Assembly: GCA_003156615.1 (NCBI GenBank)
Contig: PMHI01000517.1
Span: 24,468 to 30,120, forward strand
Length of the DNA stretch: 5,653 bases
Reading direction: 5' to 3'
Origin: Acidobacteriaceae bacterium
GTDB lineage: Bacteria; Acidobacteriota; Terriglobia; Terriglobales; SbA1
The notes below the pieces were generated by a model that did not search any database, was not told the origin of the DNA, and was given only the letters and a program-made list of their open reading frames with translations. The position numbers and the translations under genes were made by a program. The first letter of the stretch is position 1, and the number at the start of each line of letters is the position of its first letter. Shown here piece by piece: positions 1-5,653 of this stretch.

Positions 1-1044
1 CACGTTGTAAAGGCCGGTGCGCCACACCGCCTTTTCGGCGCGTTCGGGATGGCCGGCGCCGAGATTTTGACCGACCAGCGTGGCGGCGGCGTTGCTCAAA
101 CCCCACGACGGTAGGATTACGAAAATCACGATGCGGATAGCAATCGTGTATCCGGCTAGGGCGGCAGCTCCGAAAATGCTGACGATGCGGACCAGTCCGA
201 TCCAACTGGTGTGGGCGATGGCGAACTGCAGGATGCCGGTCAGCGAAACGCGGATCAGTCGCCAGAGCACGGTCCACTGCAGGCGAACCTGACTTCTGAG
301 GATGCGGAGACGCTCCGTGCCGCGCATGAGGCGATAGAACTGGTAGAGCACGCCGATGCTGCGCCCGGTTAGTGTTGCCAAGGCCGCGCCGGTCACGCCC
401 AGGCGCGGGAACGGTCCCCAGCCAAAGATCAGGCAGGGATCGAGGACCAGGTTGATGATGTTCGATACCCAGAGCAGGCGCATGGCGATGGCCGCATCTC
501 CAGCGCCACGGAAGATGGCGTTGTTGAGAAAGAGAAGAAGCACGGCAAAACTACCGCCCAGGCAAATCCTGGCGTAGCCGCTGCCGGTCGCGATGATCTC
601 AGGCGACGCACCCATCCAACGCAGCAGGTTCGGCGCAAACAATCCACACGGGAGGCCGATGGCCAGGGAAAGCATTAGGCCGAGAGCGATCGCCTGCACG
701 CCTGCGACGGCTGCGCCTTCGGGATCTTTTTCTCCGATACGGCGCGCGACCATGGCGGTGGTCGACAAGCTCAACCCCATGGCCACGGAAAACACCAGGG
801 TCAGCATCGACTCCGTGAGGCCAACCGTCGCCACGGCGTTTGCCCCCAGGCGTCCTACCCAGAAGACGTCCACTACTGCGAACAGCGATTCCAGGACCAT
901 CTCCAGCACCATGGGCACGGCCAGCAGCAGGATGGCGCGGTTCAGGCTGCCGGTGGTGTAGTCCTGATGCGAGCCGCGAACGGCCTCCACCAGTGAGGCC
1001 CATAATGTGTGCTGCTGTTCCGCAGCCGAAACTTTGACTTCCAT
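1..1044 (-). CDS. MATE family efflux transporter, 3' end cut off by window edge
   Basis: This is an inner-membrane antiporter of the MATE (NorM/DinF-like) family, which exports cationic drugs or metabolites in exchange for H+ or Na+. The frame is open from ATG at 1044 to the left edge, giving 348 residues; family members are usually about 450, so roughly the last 100 (the final helices) are missing. About 34 hydrophilic residues precede TM1 (about 36-58), which runs into [19 protein letters not shown] at about 57-76, the family's typical first-helix/loop signature. Further family-like stretches are RGAGDA near 179-184, NIINLVLDP near 195-203 and [12 protein letters not shown] near 326-337, the last matching the conserved loop in the second six-helix half. 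A GCAGG lies 5 nt before the ATG and in-frame stops lie further upstream, which supports this start. The frame is intact and the family call is strong; the substrate cannot be inferred. Confidence 0.93.
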   Translation of the reverse strand, partial: MEVKVSAAEQQHTLWASLVEAVRGSHQDYTTGSLNRAILLLAVPMVLEMVLESLFAVVDVFWVGRLGANAVATVGLTESMLTLVFSVAMGLSLSTTAMVARRIGEKDPEGAAVAGVQAIALGLMLSLAIGLPCGLFAPNLLRWMGASPEIIATGSGYARICLGGSFAVLLLFLNNAIFRGAGDAAIAMRLLWVSNIINLVLDPCLIFGWGPFPRLGVTGAALATLTGRSIGVLYQFYRLMRGTERLRILRSQVRLQWTVLWRLIRVSLTGILQFAIAHTSWIGLVRIVSIFGAAALAGYTIAIRIVIFVILPSWGLSNAAATLVGQNLGAGHPERAEKAVWRTGLYNV

Positions 1045-1259
1045 AAATGCCTGCGAACTTCCGACGCCCTTCGCCAGGGACCAACCTTGCGAATACGCCG
1101 ATCAAAATTACCAGAGAAGACAGAACGAGACGTCTGAGCTTGCGGACTCAGGAGGATGGCGAAAGCTAACGAGGGTTAAACATTGTCATTTCCATGGCGC
1201 GAACCTTCGGACGGAAGTCGAGGGATCCGGCAACAAATCTCGGAAATTGTATCGCGAAT
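1045..1259. other. intergenic stretch, no gene recognised
   Basis: This is the upstream region of the MATE gene plus the left part of a gene-poor gap. A long open frame crosses it on the plus strand (1007-1489), but its translation here (for example the segment RKLTRVKHCHFHGANLR) resembles nothing I recognise, and it runs antisense into the MATE start. It is probably decayed sequence left of the transposase remnant. I see no convincing -35/-10 pair for the MATE gene and no hairpin with a T-run. Confidence 0.5.
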
Positions 1260-1429
1260 CGAGGGCGTCCGACAAATGCAAGTGGTTTTCGCGCAAGCTG
1301 GCTAACCATGCGCCTGCCACCGCACTCAACTACTTCGCCTACAATTTCATCGAGATTCATCGTACCCTTCGCCCGTCCCCAGCCATGGCCGCTGGCATCA
1401 CAGAGCGGCTGTGGAGTGTAGAGGATTGG
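1260..1429 (+). pseudogene. C-terminal remnant of an IS1-like DDE transposase
   Basis: From about 1286 to 1429 the plus strand encodes FSRKLANHAPATALNYFAYN followed by FIEIHRTLRPSPAMAAGITE and RLWSVEDW. This closely follows the C-terminal end I remember from IS1-like DDE transposases common in Acidobacteriota and Proteobacteria (pattern FSKK..NH..A.AL.F..YNF..IH.TLR.TPAMAAG.T..LW..ED). Those proteins normally have RxTNA directly before FSKK. Here RPTNA is readable at 1266-1280 in the neighbouring frame, so a one-base-type frameshift near 1281-1286 is likely. The catalytic domain (DDE residues, the usual VERQN motif) is absent upstream, and the last 20-30 residues expected after the ED motif are replaced by unrelated sequence. 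The piece is therefore not functional. The family call rests on memory of the C-terminal motif. Confidence 0.8.
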
Positions 1430-1447
1430 AAAGCATACGGCCGCCCC

Positions 1448-2491
1448 TCACTTCTGCGGCAACGGGGTTACACCCGCGGTTACGGCTAGATTCCTCACCA
1501 TTCCTCCCAGGACCATGGGGCCGATCGGGGTGAACACAATGCCGCGGCTGTCAGCGCGTGGATCGTCGGTATCATCGCTGATAGTTTCCCACTGCTGATG
1601 GTGGACGTCGTAGGCAAAGGTTAGGGCGGAGCCTTCCGTGGGTTGGCCATCGTAGGCTACGCCTTTGTAGTCGTGAGGAGTCGGAGTGCCTCCGGAAAAG
1701 AAAATCTTGTGGTCGCGGTTGTTGCCGCCGCCGGCGATGGCGAAGCGCGCCGTGCCGGGATGCGCCGGCAGCTTGCTCCATTCAATCTTGTGGGGATCTT
1801 TCTTATCGATCTTGCCCAGCCAGCACTCGTCGGAGGCTACATAACGTGGACCACTCGCCGGGCCGGCTTTGGCGCCATCCACGACTACGATGGTTTCGTC
1901 GGCCAGGCCGCCGGAGAGCCCGAAGACGGGCGTGCCAGGGAAAGGAGTAGCCTGGCTCCAGGAGTCTTTTTCGAGGTCATAGATCTGCACATTGTTCACC
2001 GGGCCGTTGCGCGAGCGGCCGCCGATGAGATAGACGAAGCGGTTATGCGTCACGCCGGCCACGGCGTTATCCACCGCAACGGGTATGTCTTTGCCGCGAG
2101 ACCAGCGGCGGGCATTCGTTTCATAGACATTTACGTCGGGTAGCGTGAGTTCGGCACCCTGATTATCCACCACATAGCCGCCCATGAGGATGACCAGGCT
2201 TTTGGCTCCGACGGCGGCCGCACCGATGCGGCCAGCGACTCCGGGCACGGTGCGGCCGTCGCGCCACTTCGGGTGACCGAGGTTCAAGATGTAGACCTGG
2301 TTGGTAATGTCATCCCAGGACTTGCGGGGACCGACTCCCATGAGGGAAATTATCTCCAGGCCGTTGCTGACACTGGCCACGGCGTTGCCGGAGACCGCGG
2401 CCGGCATGGAAGGAATTTTCTTTGGTTCGTTCGCGGCGGACATGGTCGCGGCACACAGAACCAGGGCGATGAAGACCGGCAGTTTCTTCAT
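1448..2491 (-). CDS. secreted kelch-repeat beta-propeller protein
   Basis: This is a predicted exported protein of 347 residues. MKKLPVFIALVLCAATMSA looks like a Sec signal peptide (positive N-end, hydrophobic core, small residues before a cut near 19-20). The mature part shows kelch-type blades. Each has a hydrophobic strand ending in Gly-Gly (VILMGG about 100-105, VYLIGG about 153-158, IFFSGG about 262-267, MVLGG about 325-329, and a degenerate VVVDG near 202-206). These alternate with a Y/D-rich strand and a spaced Trp (VNVYETNARRW, VQIYDLEKDSW, LTFAYDVHHQQW). Five or six blades are visible. Size and layout recall NanM/YjhT-type periplasmic kelch proteins (sialic acid mutarotase), but no catalytic residue can be assigned, so a carbohydrate-related role is only a guess. 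The ATG at 2491 was chosen over the TTG at 2563 because it begins the signal peptide. No Shine-Dalgarno is visible. Its stop lies 18 nt from the transposase remnant, in convergent orientation. Confidence 0.88.
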   Translation of the reverse strand: MKKLPVFIALVLCAATMSAANEPKKIPSMPAAVSGNAVASVSNGLEIISLMGVGPRKSWDDITNQVYILNLGHPKWRDGRTVPGVAGRIGAAAVGAKSLVILMGGYVVDNQGAELTLPDVNVYETNARRWSRGKDIPVAVDNAVAGVTHNRFVYLIGGRSRNGPVNNVQIYDLEKDSWSQATPFPGTPVFGLSGGLADETIVVVDGAKAGPASGPRYVASDECWLGKIDKKDPHKIEWSKLPAHPGTARFAIAGGGNNRDHKIFFSGGTPTPHDYKGVAYDGQPTEGSALTFAYDVHHQQWETISDDTDDPRADSRGIVFTPIGPMVLGGMVRNLAVTAGVTPLPQK

Positions 2492-2499
2492 TGCTACAG

Positions 2500-2505
2500 A
2501 TATTA
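2500..2505 (-). promoter_or_regulatory. candidate -10 element of the kelch gene at leaderless spacing
   Basis: On the minus strand TAATAT (4 of 6 matches to TATAAT) ends 8 nt before the kelch ATG, and no Shine-Dalgarno-like sequence lies between them. Transcription from it would begin about at the start codon, giving a leaderless mRNA. No good -35 box is visible at 16-18 nt, so this is weak. Confidence 0.2.
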
Positions 2506-2556
2506 CCGCACTATCTCTTGTTGAGTCCGATGCATTAGGTTTAGGACACTTCCGAC

Positions 2557-2584
2557 TTGACAACGGTAGGATTCGGCATAGGCT
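2557..2584 (+). promoter_or_regulatory. candidate sigma70-like promoter of the 79-residue gene
   Basis: A perfect TTGACA (2557-2562) is followed after 16 nt by TAGGCT (2579-2584), which keeps the first, second and last bases of the -10 consensus. It points to the gene at 2688, with an implied leader of about 95 nt. The -35 is ideal but the -10 is poor. Confidence 0.25.
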
Positions 2585-2615
2585 GATGCACAGAGCCGAT
2601 TACACCTTCTTCTCT

Positions 2616-2630
2616 TTCAGATCCTCTGAA
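2616..2630. repeat. perfect 15-bp inverted repeat, possible operator
   Basis: TTCAGA and TCTGAA arms flank a TCC centre, a perfect 6-bp dyad. It lies between the candidate promoter at 2557-2584 and the start at 2688, so it would fall in the mRNA leader. It could be an operator half-site pair or a small RNA hairpin; a chance palindrome of this size is also possible. Confidence 0.3.
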
Positions 2631-2687
2631 CTAAGGCAGTCCATCTGAAGTTCGCTCCTCTTAGTCACGACAATCCAGGAGCCTAAC

Positions 2688-2927
2688 ATGAACACGGGCA
2701 GCGCCAAATCTGTCGACAGCGCGGGGTGGAGGGAATTGTACACGGCCGCTCTGTTTGAGATTGATAGGACCGGACTCCCCGACCGCATTGCGCACGCTGA
2801 GGAAGCGGTTGCACTGAGGGTGGGGGAGTTGCTTCACGTCGCCGGAGACCACATCGAAGAGGGAACAGCTCTGGAGGACGCGAAGTATGCTTTGCATGCT
2901 CTGCGGAGCAACACTGAGGCGGCGTAA
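2688..2927 (+). CDS. small conserved-looking protein of unknown function (79 aa)
   Basis: This is a 79-residue soluble protein with no signal peptide or membrane segment. The start is well supported: AGGAG at 2677-2681 sits 6 nt before the ATG. After a short polar N-end comes SAGWRELYTAALFEIDRTGL (about 11-30), then PDRIAHAEEAVALRVGELL (about 31-49) and IEEGTALEDAKYALHALRS (about 56-74). These regions alternate charged and small hydrophobic residues and look like two or three amphipathic helices. I recall similar small proteins, with WR-LY-AALFE at the front and ALDDALYALRALR at the back, scattered through Acidobacteriota genomes with no assigned function. That is memory, not a search. The gene stands alone, divergent from the kelch gene and convergent with the methyltransferase-like gene. 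A hairpin overlaps its stop codon. Confidence 0.82.
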   Translation: MNTGSAKSVDSAGWRELYTAALFEIDRTGLPDRIAHAEEAVALRVGELLHVAGDHIEEGTALEDAKYALHALRSNTEAA

Positions 2928-2952
2928 GAGTTTGCCTCAGAACCTGCTTTTT
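2914..2952 (+). terminator. possible intrinsic terminator overlapping the stop of the 79-aa gene
   Basis: A perfect 7-bp stem, CTGAGGC (2914-2920) with GCCTCAG (2934-2940), encloses a 13-nt loop that contains the TAA stop. A run of five Ts follows at 2948-2952, but 7 nt after the stem instead of directly. The loop is large and the T-run displaced, so termination would be weak. The region also overlaps the first unit of the tandem repeat. Confidence 0.35.
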
Positions 2953-2981
2953 CAGAACCAGCTCTCTCAGAACCAGGTCCT
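2937..2981. repeat. three tandem copies of a 15-bp unit at the methyltransferase 3' end
   Basis: TCAGAACC occurs at 2937, 2952 and 2967, spaced exactly 15 nt apart. Full units at 2937-2951, 2952-2966 and 2967-2981 match the middle one at 12 of 15 positions. Read on the minus strand, the 2967 unit supplies the last codons and stop (R-T-W-F-stop) of the ICMT-like gene. The next unit repeats S-W-F-stop in the same frame, and the third has lost the pattern in part. Confidence 0.8.
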
Positions 2982-3401
2982 GCGGCGGTAGTCGCGGTAG
3001 GCGTCACCAAATGCGGCTTCGAGGACTTGGGCCTCGGCGTGTGCGCGCAGCGCCTGCATGATCGCGATGGCTAGAACAAGCAGCCAGAGGATGGGCCGGT
3101 CGAGCACGAGCACAAGTCCGGCCATCGCGATCAAGCCGAAAACGTAGATGGGATTGCGAATTTTCGAATAAATCCCGCGGGTTACTAATTGGTGGGCTGC
3201 TGGTTGAATGGCAAAGGACTTGCCCAGTTGGTAGCGCGCTGTCGCTATCCCGGCGATGCCTGCGACCAGCAGGGCTGCACCGATCGATCGCTGCCAATCC
3301 CAGGGTCCGGGCCGCGAAAATACGAACCAGAGAACCATGACGACGGCAATGATTTGCGCGGCTGTAAAGATATAGAGTGGACGGCCTTCCATGGCGATCA
3401 T
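2967..3401 (-). CDS. small isoprenylcysteine carboxyl methyltransferase (ICMT)-like membrane protein
   Basis: This 144-residue integral membrane protein belongs to the ICMT/phospholipid methyltransferase superfamily, whose members methylate small or lipid substrates with S-adenosylmethionine. Helices are visible at about 10-28, 39-55 and an adjacent pair over 85-117. The SAM-binding half is recognisable: LVTRGIYSKIRNPIYVFG (about 72-89), matching LVT.GPY...R.P.Y, and the C-terminal RAHAEAQVLEAAFGDAYRDY (119-138) followed by RRRTWF. The His often found in R-H-P is Asn here, and the usual Glu-Glu pair is Glu-Ala (123-124), so activity and substrate are uncertain. Bacterial members rarely have a known substrate. 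The start may be ATG 3401 or, more in keeping with GGGAA lying 9 nt upstream, ATG 3392 (residue 4). It is convergent with the 79-aa gene, 39 nt away. Confidence 0.88.
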   Translation of the reverse strand: MIAMEGRPLYIFTAAQIIAVVMVLWFVFSRPGPWDWQRSIGAALLVAGIAGIATARYQLGKSFAIQPAAHQLVTRGIYSKIRNPIYVFGLIAMAGLVLVLDRPILWLLVLAIAIMQALRAHAEAQVLEAAFGDAYRDYRRRTWF

Positions 3402-3424
3402 TTCCCGCTACGCCTGGCTTCGAG

Positions 3425-3430
3425 ATCATA
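3425..3430 (-). promoter_or_regulatory. candidate -10 box of the ICMT-like gene
   Basis: TATGAT on the minus strand (5 of 6 to TATAAT) lies 23 nt before ATG 3401 and 32 nt before ATG 3392, a usual promoter distance. The matching -35 region is poor, so this is tentative. Confidence 0.3.
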
Positions 3431-3498
3431 GCATCGCGTTTAGCTTCTGATCGCGCCGGCATGGCGATCTGTGGTGGCTCAGTTGGCTGGCCTCACGG

Positions 3499-3530
3499 CG
3501 AGCTGCGCTCGACAGCCGGGGGCGGCTGTC
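3499..3530. repeat. pair of adjacent perfect hairpins, REP-like
   Basis: Two palindromes abut: CGAGC-TGC-GCTCG at 3499-3511 and a second with 7-bp arms GACAGCC / GGCTGTC around a GGGGGC loop at 3511-3530, followed by a C-run. They lie between two divergent genes, so they are not placed as a transcription terminator for either, and no T-run follows. Paired GC-rich hairpins between genes resemble bacterial REP/RAYT-type dispersed elements. A regulatory structure upstream of the ABC operon is the alternative. The rest of 3402-3688 holds no gene. Confidence 0.5.
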
Positions 3531-3688
3531 CCCCCATGAGCATTTCCGCAAACTAAGGCACGACCGCGCTACCTTGCGAGTTTGAAGAGGAACATCGGTT
3601 GTGTTCTACTGGATCGATTTCGGAGTCGCGCGGGATTGCCGCGGGCCGCGCTGACGCCCATCATCAATCTTCTATCTTAGGACTTCCG

Positions 3689-4591
3689 GTGAATACGGTA
3701 GAACTGAACAAAATCCGCAAGAGCTATGACGAATTCGTAGCCGTGGATGACTTGTCTTTGGTCATCCGGCCGGGCGAGGTTTATGGCTTGCTGGGGCCGA
3801 ATGGCGCGGGAAAGACCAGCACGCTGCGCATGATGATCGGCATCACGGTTCCCGATTCAGGGATGGTGTCGATGTTTGGCGAACCTCTGCGGCGGGCGCA
3901 CACGCAGCGACTCGGCTATCTGCCCGAGGAACGCGGCTTATACAAGAAGATGAAGGTTTTGGATCAGCTTGTGTTTCTCGGGGAACTGAAAGGATTGTCC
4001 GGGCATGATGCGGCACGGCGAGCCGGGCAGTGGTGCGAGCGCCTTGGCTTGAAAGAATGGACTGGTAAGAAAGTAGAAGAGCTCTCCAAGGGCATGCAGC
4101 AGAAAGCGCAGTTCATTGGAGCGGTGGTTCACGATCCTCAATTCGTGGTCATGGATGAGCCGTTCTCAGGGCTTGATCCAGCCAGTGCGATGGTGCTGAA
4201 GGATGCGTTTTTGGAACTGAAGAACGCGGGTAAGACCCTTCTTTTTTCTACCCATCGCATGGACACGGCAGAGCGCCTGTGCGATTCGATCTGCCTGATC
4301 AATCACGGGCGGGCGGTTTTGGAAGGCGATTTGGGCAAGATACGGGCGGGATACGGCAAGAGGAACGTGCAGATCAAGTATGAGGGGGATGCGCGGTTCT
4401 TGCACGACCCAAAACTGGTGCAGTCGTTCAACGATTATGGAAACTACGTGGAAGTGCGGTTGGCTGCGGGAGCCGATCCTCAGGAATTGCTGCGGGCGGC
4501 GACTGCCTGCGCCCGGGTCAACAAGTTTGAGCTGATGGAACCTTCGCTCGAAGAGATCTTCCTCGAAGCCGTGGGGAAGGCCAATGCGTAA
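3689..4591 (+). CDS. ABC exporter ATPase, NatA-like with C-terminal DUF4162 domain
   Basis: This is the cytoplasmic ATPase of an ABC-2 type exporter, 300 residues. Motifs in order: Walker A GPNGAGKTS (36-44), Q-loop region GYLPEERGLY (76-85), signature LSKGMQQK (132-139), Walker B FVVMDEP (152-158) with catalytic Glu157, D-loop SGLD (160-163) and H-loop His189. The last 85-90 residues, ending EPSLEEIFLEAVG, are the DUF4162-type tail of NatA-like subunits. The Gln usual in the Q-loop is Glu here, which I recall as normal for this subfamily. The GTG at 3689 was chosen because AGGA lies 6 nt before it and homology begins at once (VELNKIRKSYDEF). An in-frame TTG 30 codons upstream adds unrelated residues. 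It overlaps the permease gene by 8 nt, indicating one operon and coupled translation. The substrate is unknown; NatAB of Bacillus exports Na+, but related pairs serve drugs, peptides or lipids. Confidence 0.94.
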   Translation: MNTVELNKIRKSYDEFVAVDDLSLVIRPGEVYGLLGPNGAGKTSTLRMMIGITVPDSGMVSMFGEPLRRAHTQRLGYLPEERGLYKKMKVLDQLVFLGELKGLSGHDAARRAGQWCERLGLKEWTGKKVEELSKGMQQKAQFIGAVVHDPQFVVMDEPFSGLDPASAMVLKDAFLELKNAGKTLLFSTHRMDTAERLCDSICLINHGRAVLEGDLGKIRAGYGKRNVQIKYEGDARFLHDPKLVQSFNDYGNYVEVRLAAGADPQELLRAATACARVNKFELMEPSLEEIFLEAVGKANA

Positions 4592-5653
4592 TACCTGGCT
4601 CATCATCCAACGCGAGTATCTGGAGCGGGTGCGCCAGCGTTCCTTCCTGGTGTTAACTCTGCTGCTGCCGGCGATCATCGTCGGAGCCTTTGTGATCCCT
4701 TCAAAACTTTCCAGGATGAAGAACTCTAAAACGCAGCGGCTGGTGGTAGTGACTTCGACGCCTCAATTCGGCGAGATCGTACGCCAGCAACTTGTGGCCA
4801 GTACAAAGCCAGGGGAAGAGGCAAGCGCAGACGCAGATAAAGACAAAGATAAAGAAAAAGACGTCGACGACGACGACAAACCCAGCCGCGACTACGCGAT
4901 TGAGGTGGATTCGAATTCCAGCGAACTAGAGCGGACAGCCTTGCGGAATCGGGTGACCTCTGGCGACATCGATGGTTACCTGTGGCTGAGCGATGATGCG
5001 GTCGCGGCGCGAAAGGTTACATACTACGGCCGGGAGACCGGCGGGTTCATTGAGAAGTCGTGGCTCAGGGGCCAGTTGGACCGCGCCATCTTGCTCGAAG
5101 AACTTGCTCAACGAGGGGTCGGGGGCGCTCAGGCCGACGAATTGCTGAAGCCTGTGAAGCTCGAGACCATGCATCTCGAAGCTGGCCGGGAAACCAAGGC
5201 CAACGACCGGGGAGCGTTCTTTGCGGTTTTAATCATGGTGATGCTGTTGTATATGGCCGTCATTTTCTACGGTGTTTCCGTGATGCGCGCCGTGCTGGAA
5301 GAAAAGAACTCGCGCGTCATGGAAGTGATGCTTTCCTCCGCGACCTCTACAGAGCTCATGGCCGGGAAGTTGATCGGCGTAGGGGCGGTGGGTCTGACGC
5401 AGATTGGAATCTGGATCGTGATGGCCGGGGTCTACGCGCTGCCGGCTCTGGCGGCGAGCGCCAGCACGGGCGAGATCCGGATTGCGCCTCTTACCCTGGC
5501 GGCCTTTGCCCTGTTTTTTCTGTTCGGCTACTTTCTTTACAGCAGTATCTACGCTGCAGTCGGCGCCGTCATCACCAGCGAGCAGGAAGGGCAACAACTC
5601 CAGTTCATCATCCTTCTTCCTCTCATCGTTGCGGTATTCATGATGGGGCCGGT
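4584..5653 (+). CDS. ABC-2 type exporter permease, NatB-like, 3' end cut off by window edge
   Basis: This is the membrane partner of the ATPase just upstream; 356 codons are visible before the right edge and the frame is open. A GGGGAAGG lies 3 nt before the ATG, inside the ATPase gene. The N-end MRNTWLIIQREYLERVRQRS is the usual cytoplasmic entry helix of this family, followed by TM1 (about 21-39), a large extracytoplasmic domain (about 40-210), TM2 (212-234), then the cytoplasmic motif EEKNSRVMEVMLSS (239-252) and GK (261-262) that typifies NatB-like permeases. TM3 (263-289), TM4 (303-330) and the start of TM5 (341 on) follow. About one or two helices should be missing. An unusual Asp/Lys-rich tract occupies residues 79-99. 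The partner assignment is firm from the overlap; the substrate is unknown. Confidence 0.93.
   Translation, partial: MRNTWLIIQREYLERVRQRSFLVLTLLLPAIIVGAFVIPSKLSRMKNSKTQRLVVVTSTPQFGEIVRQQLVASTKPGEEASADADKDKDKEKDVDDDDKPSRDYAIEVDSNSSELERTALRNRVTSGDIDGYLWLSDDAVAARKVTYYGRETGGFIEKSWLRGQLDRAILLEELAQRGVGGAQADELLKPVKLETMHLEAGRETKANDRGAFFAVLIMVMLLYMAVIFYGVSVMRAVLEEKNSRVMEVMLSSATSTELMAGKLIGVGAVGLTQIGIWIVMAGVYALPALAASASTGEIRIAPLTLAAFALFFLFGYFLYSSIYAAVGAVITSEQEGQQLQFIILLPLIVAVFMMGP

Noticed and set aside
593..1105. Open frames on both strands overlapping the MATE gene
   Set aside because: The MATE frame reads through with family motifs over 348 codons; the others are Arg/Pro/Ser-rich out-of-frame products.
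1007..1489. 160-codon plus-strand open frame taken as an intact gene
   Set aside because: Only its last half resembles a transposase C-terminus; the front is unrelated, lacks catalytic motifs and lies antisense to the MATE start. It was called a remnant instead.
1643..2143. Long plus-strand open frame antisense to the kelch gene
   Set aside because: The opposite strand has a clear signal peptide and regular kelch motifs; this frame is a high-GC shadow with no recognisable domain.
3004..3462. 152-codon minus-strand frame overlapping the ICMT-like gene
   Set aside because: It is an out-of-frame, Arg/Ser/His-rich product on the same strand as the gene with clear methyltransferase motifs.
3599..3688. 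30-residue N-terminal extension of the ABC ATPase from a TTG
   Set aside because: The extension has no family similarity, and the GTG at 3689 has a well-placed AGGA and begins directly at the conserved domain.
4166..4678. Minus-strand open frame across the ABC ATPase/permease junction
   Set aside because: It is antisense to two strongly supported overlapping genes and has no recognisable motif.
4866..4880. Asp-Asp-Asp-Asp-Lys in the permease as an enteropeptidase-type cleavage site
   Set aside because: It arises from a low-complexity acidic tract; such a protease is not expected here, so the match is most likely coincidence.
1..5653. CRISPR array, tRNA/rRNA or toxin-antitoxin/defence cassette
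   Set aside because: No regularly spaced long repeats, tRNA-like cloverleaf, rRNA sequence or paired small toxin/antitoxin genes were found on reading both strands.

Overview
This is a GC-rich (roughly 58-60% by eye) bacterial chromosomal window. The mix of genes suggests a soil bacterium of the Acidobacteriota type: an IS1-like transposase remnant, a very small 'WRELYTAALFE' protein, a secreted kelch protein and a NatA/NatB-like ABC exporter. That placement is inferred from remembered sequence style and was not tested by a search. No RNA gene, CRISPR array, prophage or complete mobile element is visible. I found no convincing evidence of a new multi-gene system; the window reads as ordinary accessory/housekeeping chromosome with several small structural curiosities.

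Layout, left to right. (1) A MATE-family multidrug/cation antiporter gene on the minus strand, running off the left edge so that its C-terminus is missing. (2) A gap of about 400 nt (1045-1447) with no intact gene; its right half holds the decayed C-terminal end of an IS1-like DDE transposase, probably frameshifted. (3) A minus-strand gene for a secreted kelch beta-propeller protein with an N-terminal signal peptide, whose stop lies only 18 nt beyond the transposase-like segment. (4) A divergent intergenic region (2492-2687) with candidate promoter elements and a perfect 15-bp inverted repeat. (5) A small plus-strand gene for a 79-residue protein of unknown function with a strong ribosome binding site. 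(6) Converging on it, a minus-strand gene for a small membrane isoprenylcysteine carboxyl methyltransferase (ICMT)-like protein. Its stop codon sits in a three-copy 15-bp tandem repeat. (7) A divergent intergenic region (3402-3688) with two adjacent perfect hairpins. (8) A plus-strand operon of an ABC-2 type exporter: an ATPase (GTG start) overlapping by 8 nt a NatB-like permease that runs off the right edge.

The only genes that clearly work together are the last two: ATPase and permease of one exporter, translationally coupled. The other genes are single transcription units with no evident functional link.
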